This document shows positions 57,832 to 64,000 of a stretch of DNA of 64,000 nt, in pieces. The first letter of the stretch is position 1. Each line of letters starts with the position of its first letter. The notes beneath the pieces were generated by a model. The model saw only the letters and a program-made list of their open reading frames with translations. It was not told where the DNA came from and did not search any database. Made by a program: the position numbers and the translations under genes. The stretch spans positions 682,001 to 746,000 of the forward strand of contig JAPFFF010000051.1 in the NCBI GenBank assembly GCA_039105265.1. The letters run 5' to 3'. Origin of the DNA: Tritrichomonas musculus (Eukaryota > Parabasalia > Tritrichomonadida > Tritrichomonadidae).

Positions 57832-59982
57832 TCATTGTGGAGTTATTTTTGCATAACCATTTCCGCTATGACCAACCTCTGTTGAATTTCCTGACGGACT
57901 TGGAAAAGATGTCTCTCCATCACTAGTTGACGAATTAGACAAATAAAATTTACTGTTTAAACGACAACCACTTGGATAGCACGAAACCGTTGATGAATTG
58001 TATACATATCCTGAACCACCAGCTCCACCTGTAAAAGTTACATCTTCATTAGAAACGCCACCACCATACCATCCGCCACCTCCACCTGATGAACATCGCC
58101 CATCATAATTTCCACCAATGCCAAATCCTTGGCCAGAAGATTTGGTATTTAATCCTGCTCTTGTCTGAGTTCCTCCGTTGTTAGAAGGACCAAACTGATT
58201 GTCTTTCCCACACAGCCCTCCTCCACATCCAGCAATTCCTTTATAATAATCATCACTACCTGATCCTCCACCTGCTCCTGCTACAATTATTCGGCTGAAA
58301 AGGTGTTCTGCAGTGTTCCATTCTGTGCTTCCTTCATTTCCATGTAGTGAAATATCTGTTGCTCCACCTCCACCAGGTGACACAAGATTGCTTTGCCGTA
58401 TTCCAGAACCACCTCCATTCCAACCACCATGTTTTGACCTTGGACTTTCACCAACGTAAACAAACAGTTTAGTTTTTTCTGTCAACTTTAATGTTCCTAC
58501 AGAATAGCCACCCTTTCCTGATTTCTCAGAAAATTGGTTTGTTTTACCTCCTTCAGCTCCCCAAACTTCGAGCTTGTATCTGCCTGGCTCAAGTGTAACT
58601 GCCTGAACTTTTCCAGTATAATCGAATGTGATAGGATCAACTTTAATTACGGTGACAGGCGAACTCACAACTTCTTTAAAATTTCCGAAATTATCAAACA
58701 AAATTGCATGAAGGTAAAAAGTGCCAGATTGTTTCACAAAAGAAATTTTTTGGTCCAAACTTTCAATTAAATATCCTTCATTGTAACAGTCTAAGCCTAG
58801 ATTGTTAGAACTGGAATTATTTAGAATGTATTTGCTTTTTGTTTTATCTAAGGTCACACCTTTTTCTTTTATTGAAATTTTCCCACTAATTTGTGAATTT
58901 GGCAACACTTTTATATCAATTGAAGCATCCAATTTTCTCTCCATTAGTTTTTCAAATTCCTTAATTTTGCTTTCATATTCAGCCATTTTTTGCTCTTGTT
59001 CTTGATTCTTTTTTTGAAGAAGCTCATTGAGTTCTTCATTGTCTTCTTTATATTTCTGGATAAGATGATTTTGTTCTTCGAATTTTAGATTCAATTCGTT
59101 GATTTTGTCAAACAATTCTTGCTGCATCTTCGTCAAACTGTTAATTTCAGCTGCATGCTTTTGTTCCTGCTTTTCAATTGTCTTTTCTAGTATAACTATC
59201 TTTTGTTCTGATGCTTTTCTTTCTTCAGGAAAAGTTCTCATTATTTCTATCGTTCCTAGATTGTTAAAAATATTGGAAAAATGTTCATCATTAAAAAGCT
59301 CATGGAGATCTTCATTCGACATTTTTAAATAATCGAAAGAACCGTACAAAAGTTGAATGTTTTGGTTTTTTGTTTCATCGTCTTCGTTTGTTTTGGATGA
59401 TATATAATTTTTGACAACTTTTTGTATGAAAGATAACAGTAAGTGATGGTTATTCAATTTTCTTTTTGGAGAATTTAATATTCGAATTAAAATCGGAATT
59501 GGGAAATTTACCATCAATTCATTCTGAAGACAAATATCTAGATGACTGGAAATAAATTCTTCTTTGCTGTAATCAATTTCGTCAAATTTGAAATTATTAA
59601 TAAGATTTGATATATCTGGCCTTTTTTCAGAAAATGATTCGATCTGTTTTTTTAGCTCGTAATACTCATATTTTGTACTCAAGTTATAATAATATGAGTA
59701 GTTATTTTCGTTAATTTTAACTGTTTTCGTTTTTATTGAATCAATAAAGTTTTTAAAAATTGTAATTGAATAAACATCGTGTATATATATTTCTGATGTT
59801 TGATTGATTTCATTTGCTTTGTTTTTAAAATATCGCAATTTTCTTAAGAGTTCTTCTTTTGATGTTTTAATTTCTTCGATACCTTCTTCATTTTCATTGT
59901 TATCAGCTACTTTTCCTTTGTAAACTATCGTGAAATCATCTTGACTTATTAAGTCTGGAATATTTAAGTCAATATCTTCCAT
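57832..59982 (-). CDS. BTB-like plus coiled coil plus ALK-type glycine-rich domain protein
   Basis: A 716-residue protein starting at the ATG at 59982. Residues 1-215 look like a trichomonad-type BTB/POZ plus BACK region (QDDFTIVYKGK, VYSITIFKNFIDSIK). Residues 250-350 are a coiled coil (KTIEKQEQKHAAEINSL). Residues 455-716 form the ALK/LTK-like glycine-rich domain: FDYTGKVQAVTLEPGRYKLEVWGAEGG, then GGGGATDISL, IIVAGAGGGSGSD and SGGGGGWYGGG, ending SGNGYAKITPQ. The same C-terminal domain occurs in many trichomonad proteins, often attached to different front ends. No signal peptide. Role unknown, perhaps protein binding at a surface or scaffold. Confidence 0.85.
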   Translation of the reverse strand: MEDIDLNIPDLISQDDFTIVYKGKVADNNENEEGIEEIKTSKEELLRKLRYFKNKANEINQTSEIYIHDVYSITIFKNFIDSIKTKTVKINENNYSYYYNLSTKYEYYELKKQIESFSEKRPDISNLINNFKFDEIDYSKEEFISSHLDICLQNELMVNFPIPILIRILNSPKRKLNNHHLLLSFIQKVVKNYISSKTNEDDETKNQNIQLLYGSFDYLKMSNEDLHELFNDEHFSNIFNNLGTIEIMRTFPEERKASEQKIVILEKTIEKQEQKHAAEINSLTKMQQELFDKINELNLKFEEQNHLIQKYKEDNEELNELLQKKNQEQEQKMAEYESKIKEFEKLMERKLDASIDIKVLPNSQISGKISIKEKGVTLDKTKSKYILNNSSSNNLGLDCYNEGYLIESLDQKISFVKQSGTFYLHAILFDNFGNFKEVVSSPVTVIKVDPITFDYTGKVQAVTLEPGRYKLEVWGAEGGKTNQFSEKSGKGGYSVGTLKLTEKTKLFVYVGESPRSKHGGWNGGGSGIRQSNLVSPGGGGATDISLHGNEGSTEWNTAEHLFSRIIVAGAGGGSGSDDYYKGIAGCGGGLCGKDNQFGPSNNGGTQTRAGLNTKSSGQGFGIGGNYDGRCSSGGGGGWYGGGVSNEDVTFTGGAGGSGYVYNSSTVSCYPSGCRLNSKFYLSNSSTSDGETSFPSPSGNSTEVGHSGNGYAKITPQ

Positions 59983-62508
59983 TTCTCTTCTGATAAGAGT
60001 CTTTTAAAAAAATGAACTTTTTGAATTTATGAACAGTCAAAATTTTAAAAATGTTCAGATTTTATAGAGGTATTCATGTAGAGAAATTGACGAAATATTG
60101 TAATTTTGATCATATTTTCTTTATTTTTATTTTGAAACTAAGAATGTGCTTTAATGGATAAGAATTTTATACTCCTATTTTTGAGATATTTCTATTTTTA
60201 TTTTTCTGAATAAGAATCGTTTTATAATTGAGAGGCTATATAATTTTTTTTATATAAAAATTGATGAAATATAAATATATATATTATTTTGTTTTATTAA
60301 TTATTATTGTATATATATATTAATAACTTATTAATACTTATATGTTTAAAAAATATTTATTTTCTAGAGATACACTTGTTTATATTTTTTTTAATTTTTA
60401 TAAATTTTTAACTTTTTCAGTTATTATATTTTTTATATTGAAATAATAAACATTTTTTATCCTAGTAGTATTTTTATTAAACATTATTTTATTTTATATA
60501 TATAATATATATTATTATTTATATACTATTTAAATTTTATATTTAAGTTTTACATTATATATTAAATAGATAAATTAACAAAAAAAAATGAAAAATTCAA
60601 TTAAACGATGATTTTTAATTGAATTTCTAAAAAAATATGTTGCTTTGTATTGCGATTATTTTTTGGTTTTCAATATATTAAATATTAAAGTTATTTTTAT
60701 AATATAGTAATTAATAATTTTACATTATAAAAAATATTTTTAATAATATTTTTAAGAAAATGAGGAAATTTAAATTTTTCAAGAATCACTTCACAATTAA
60801 CTTCACTTCACCGAAAAAATCATCTCACGTCACTAAAAAATAATAACGTACCAAAATACGATGAAAAATAATTCAAAATAATGCAAAATATAAAATTACA
60901 TTTTTCTTTAAAATGAGAGTATAGAGTAACTTATTTACATAATAAAATTTATTTAAATATTTATTATTATTATATTGTACAATTAGTATATAATTATTTC
61001 GTAAATCAATTGAGAAATAAGTCATTTTCTTAATTTTTTAATGTAAATTTGCATTTAAATTTATATATGGCTAATAAATTGGATATATAACAGATAATAT
61101 ATTTTATAAATCAAATATAAAATATTATTATTGATTTATAATTCATAAATATTTTATTTGACTCGAGATATAGATGAAACATTATTTTTTAAATTGTTTT
61201 TAAATTCTCAACATCCATTAAAACCAATTATGGCAAATGTCAGTATTGGATATATAGAAGTAAATAATCTTAATATTTTTTCATAAGATAAAATATTCAT
61301 TCAATTAAAGCAAAAATAAAAAAATCAAATAACGAGTTTTCACTTCACATGAAGACCTCTGATTTTATTTATTAGTTTAGTATCCTATTAAAAATCAACT
61401 TTCATTTTCATTTTTTAAATTAAATATGCAATTTCTGAAATAATAACCCATATTTCAATAATTATAGATTTGTTAAAAAATTTATAAAAGAAATTGTATT
61501 CATTGTAAAGCTCTTCTTCTCAATATCTACTTAATTAATACGGAATCATGATTTCTACTTAATATGTTTCATTGCCATTAATATTATCAGAGAATTTATT
61601 AGTTGGTGTATGTGGTAGATTCAAATAAGGACCATTTTCTCTAGGCCATTTAATTATTCAAATTTGAATCATAAATTGAAATATTTGTATGAGTTTTCAC
61701 AAAATTGAGATAATAAATATTTTTAGGAAATTTGTCCTTTTTGAGTCTACAGTGTATGTATATATAAATGAATCCATATCATTTGATTATTAGTATTTAT
61801 TTTTTATCATTGAAATGCAGGAAATATTTAGATGATATTTATTTCATATAGAACAAGATTTAATTCATTTACCCAAATAATTTTGAAATAAGACATCTAA
61901 TAAAACGTAGTTTATGGAATTACAATAAAATATACTTTTTACTTTAAAAAATATTTTTTATTTTTTTTACAAAACTATTATAATCTGGTTAAAATTTGTT
62001 TTTATACTATTAATATATGTTTAAATATTTTTAATCATAATAATTTCTAGATTTATATTTTGAATAGAAGAAATTTAAAAAACAAAAATTACAGTAATTC
62101 TTCTTAAACCAATAATTCAAAATTGAATTTACCCGAAAAATTGAATTTTAATTTTTTAAAAAATCAATCAAATAATTCTGAGATATATTCAATTGATTCT
62201 TTCAATTTCATTATCGTAGAAAAATATTATTTCAAATTTCAAATATTTTATTCAATTTTGTAAATCTCAAATTGATATCGATTCTAACAGTTTTAATTGA
62301 AAATATCTAAAAAAATAAATCATTTTCTAAATAAAAAACAATTAATATAAATATTTCATTAAACATTAATATATAAAAAATTATTTAAATTAATAATAAA
62401 TCACAAAAAAACATTTTTTTTGGTTGTCAAAATTTTCATTTTCAATCAAACCCCAGAATGCAACACCAAAAATAACTTCATTTTTTATTTGTTATTCGAA
62501 ATAATATA
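59983..62508. other. 2.5-kb AT-rich intergenic desert
   Basis: Mostly A/T tracts, for example at 60240-60600 and 61970-62400. No gene or repeat I can support. The closing 30 bp include TCATTTTTT at 62478, an initiator-like motif 30 bp before the next ATG. Confidence 0.5.
62478..62483 (+). promoter_or_regulatory. Possible trichomonad initiator (Inr)
   Basis: TCATTT about 31 bp before the ATG at 62509 fits the TCAYW initiator. Short motif, weak on its own. Confidence 0.35.
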
Positions 62509-64000
62509 ATGAGTACTTCAAAAGTTGATAATTGGATCCCACTTCAGATCAAGGTTTTCACCAGGTGGGTAAATGGCCAATTAAAAGCCGGTAATTGCAG
62601 CGAAATCGGAGAAATCACGAAAGACTTATCCAATGGTGTCCCTTTAGTCGAACTAGCAGAAATTCTTACGAAAAAACAAGCCCCAATCAAATGGGCCAAG
62701 ACACCAAAACGAAATATTGATCAAGTTATGAACTGTGATTTATCCGTCGATATGTTTACGAAAGATGGAGTCAAATTAGTCGGTATCAGTGGTAAAGATG
62801 TCAATGATAACAACGAGAAACTTATTTTAGGTTACGTATGGTCATTAATTTTACATTACTCCATCGGAAATGCAGTTACAGACGACAAAGACAATAATTC
62901 AGCTAAGAAACCTGCCAAAAACGCGTTACTTGAATGGGCAATTGGACGAACCTCTAATTATCCAAATGTTAATAAGTTCCAACCATATTCAGTTTCAATG
63001 TGCGCTCTTCTAGATTCATATGTTCCGGAGAAGATTAATTATTATTCCTTAAATCCAGCAGATGTTGAGAAAAATGCAGAATTAGCATGCAAAGTCATGG
63101 AAGAACTCGGTATCCCAGTTTACGTTATGCCGGACGATCTCACAGCAAGTGGAGACAAAGTTGATGAGAAAACATTATTGACACAACTTGCTGCAGCCAA
63201 AGTAGTTCTCGAAAATTTGAAAGGAAAAGAAGCAGATGCCGAACGTTTTGCCAAAGAAAAAGCAGACGCCGAAAGAGCTGCCAGAGAGAAAGCAGAAGCC
63301 GAAGCGAAAGCCAAAGCTGATGCAGAACGTGCAGAACGTGAAAGAGAAGAAGCAGAAAGATTATCACGCGAGAAAGAAGAACAAGATCGTCTGGCACGTG
63401 AAAAAGCAGACGCTGAAGCGAAAGCAGAAGCAGAAAGATTGGCACGTGAAAAGGCAGAAGCTGAAGCGAAAGCAGAAGCAGATCGTCTAGCACGTGAAAA
63501 AGCTGAAGCTGATGCTAAAGCAGCAGCAGAAAGAGATAACTTATTAGCCGAGATAGAGCGTTTAAAGAAATCACTCGCTGAAACTGAGTCCGATAGAGAT
63601 AATTGGAAGGAGAAATATATGGTTGCACATGCCCATGAGGAACAATTAACGAAGGATAACGCGGACTTGTCAGCTGAAATAGAACGTTTGAAGAACGAAT
63701 TATCTGAGACTAAACGACAAGCCAAAGAAGATCATGACAATTTATCGAGCGAACTCGATCGTGTAAAGAAAGATGCTCAAGAAGATCACGATAACCTTTC
63801 AGCCGAAATTGATCGTTTGAAGAAAGAATTGGCTGACACGAAAGATCAAGCTAAAGTTGATCACGATAGCTTGACAGCCGAAATCGAGCGCTTGAAGAGA
63901 GAGTTGACTGACACTCAAACAGCAGCTAGAGAAGATCACGATAAATTGACAGCTGAAATAACAAGATTGAACTCAGAAGTCGAAAATTACAAGCAACAGG
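62509..64000 (+). CDS. Tandem calponin-homology actin-binding protein with coiled coil (partial, runs off the window)
   Basis: The frame opens at the ATG at 62509 and stays open for 497 codons to the window end, so the 3' part is missing. Residues 1-115 form CH1 (WIPLQIKVFTRWVNGQL, LSNGVPLVELAEIL, LILGYVWSLILHYSI) and 140-210 form CH2 (AKNALLEWAIGRT, DVEKNAELACKVMEELGIPVYV). Tandem CH domains bind F-actin, as in alpha-actinin, filamin and cortexillin-type proteins. Residues 220-497 are a long charged coiled coil with KAEAEAKAEADRLAREKAE-type repeats and then SAEIERLKxELxETKxxAKEDHD repeats. Trichomonads have many such CH plus coil proteins. It probably crosslinks actin in the amoeboid cortex. 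Codon use is less AT-rich than in its neighbours, as expected for a strongly expressed gene. Confidence 0.88.
   Translation, partial: MSTSKVDNWIPLQIKVFTRWVNGQLKAGNCSEIGEITKDLSNGVPLVELAEILTKKQAPIKWAKTPKRNIDQVMNCDLSVDMFTKDGVKLVGISGKDVNDNNEKLILGYVWSLILHYSIGNAVTDDKDNNSAKKPAKNALLEWAIGRTSNYPNVNKFQPYSVSMCALLDSYVPEKINYYSLNPADVEKNAELACKVMEELGIPVYVMPDDLTASGDKVDEKTLLTQLAAAKVVLENLKGKEADAERFAKEKADAERAAREKAEAEAKAKADAERAEREREEAERLSREKEEQDRLAREKADAEAKAEAERLAREKAEAEAKAEADRLAREKAEADAKAAAERDNLLAEIERLKKSLAETESDRDNWKEKYMVAHAHEEQLTKDNADLSAEIERLKNELSETKRQAKEDHDNLSSELDRVKKDAQEDHDNLSAEIDRLKKELADTKDQAKVDHDSLTAEIERLKRELTDTQTAAREDHDKLTAEITRLNSEVENYKQQ

Noticed and set aside
63120-63725. 201-residue minus-strand frame at the window end
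   Set aside because: Antisense of the coiled-coil repeats of the CH-domain protein (Ala/Ser-rich shadow).
1-64000. CRISPR arrays, rRNA genes and telomeric repeats
   Set aside because: No regularly spaced short repeats with unique spacers, no rRNA-like conserved blocks and no telomere arrays are visible; all tandem repeats found are coding.

Overview
The window looks like nuclear DNA of a parabasalid protist, most likely a trichomonad of the Tritrichomonas/Trichomonas kind. I infer this from very AT-rich spacers around uninterrupted (intron-less) genes, a BspA-like (TpLRR) surface-type protein, TKL- and CAMK-like kinases, a BTB-like/ALK-type glycine-rich protein, F5/8C-like and coactosin modules stitched onto unrelated domains, TCAYW-type initiator motifs just upstream of several start codons, and a complete Maverick/Polinton, an element family abundant in trichomonads. 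The species cannot be fixed from sequence reading alone.

Layout. 1-23.5 kb is host DNA: a charged repeat protein (512-3613), a small Cys-tailed protein (4554-4931), a short protein with a possible MyTH4 remnant, a BspA-like protein with flanking relics, a TKL kinase, a coiled-coil protein, a chimeric MON1-longin/14x30-bp-repeat/F5/8C gene, a CAMK-like kinase, a decayed kinase-coactosin fusion, and an AIG1-like GTPase. Two small non-autonomous transposons with perfect 8-bp target duplications sit at 9590-10358 and 22664-23141. A hAT transposon with an intact transposase occupies roughly 23.6-27.6 kb and carries a 763-bp foldback element inside it.

27913-49062 is a 21,150-bp Maverick/Polinton with 367-bp near-identical terminal inverted repeats and a perfect 6-bp target duplication (ATCCTG). 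It encodes a viral-type replication and morphogenesis set: A32/FtsK-like packaging ATPase, protein-primed DNA polymerase B (with an OTU-like N-terminal region, a C2HC finger and an embedded HNH-type module), KilA-N protein, a 1124-aa phage-tail-fibre-like protein, RVE integrase, double-jelly-roll-type major capsid protein, a penton-sized beta-rich protein, a small amphipathic protein and several small orphan proteins. One large gene carries a frameshift. The capsid, ATPase, polymerase and fibre together suggest an element that is, or recently was, a virus. No adenovirus-type maturation protease was recognised. A recurrent T-rich motif lies just downstream of most element genes and may be an element-specific 3'-end signal.

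49-64 kb is host DNA again: an HxxxDG acyltransferase-like gene, a decayed NSUN-type RNA methyltransferase that lost both catalytic cysteines, a gene fragment, a Ser/Lys-rich protein ending in a degenerate PARG-like macrodomain, followed by an internally deleted copy of itself, the BTB-like/glycine-rich protein, a 2.5-kb AT desert, and the start of a tandem calponin-homology, coiled-coil actin-binding protein that runs off the end of the window.
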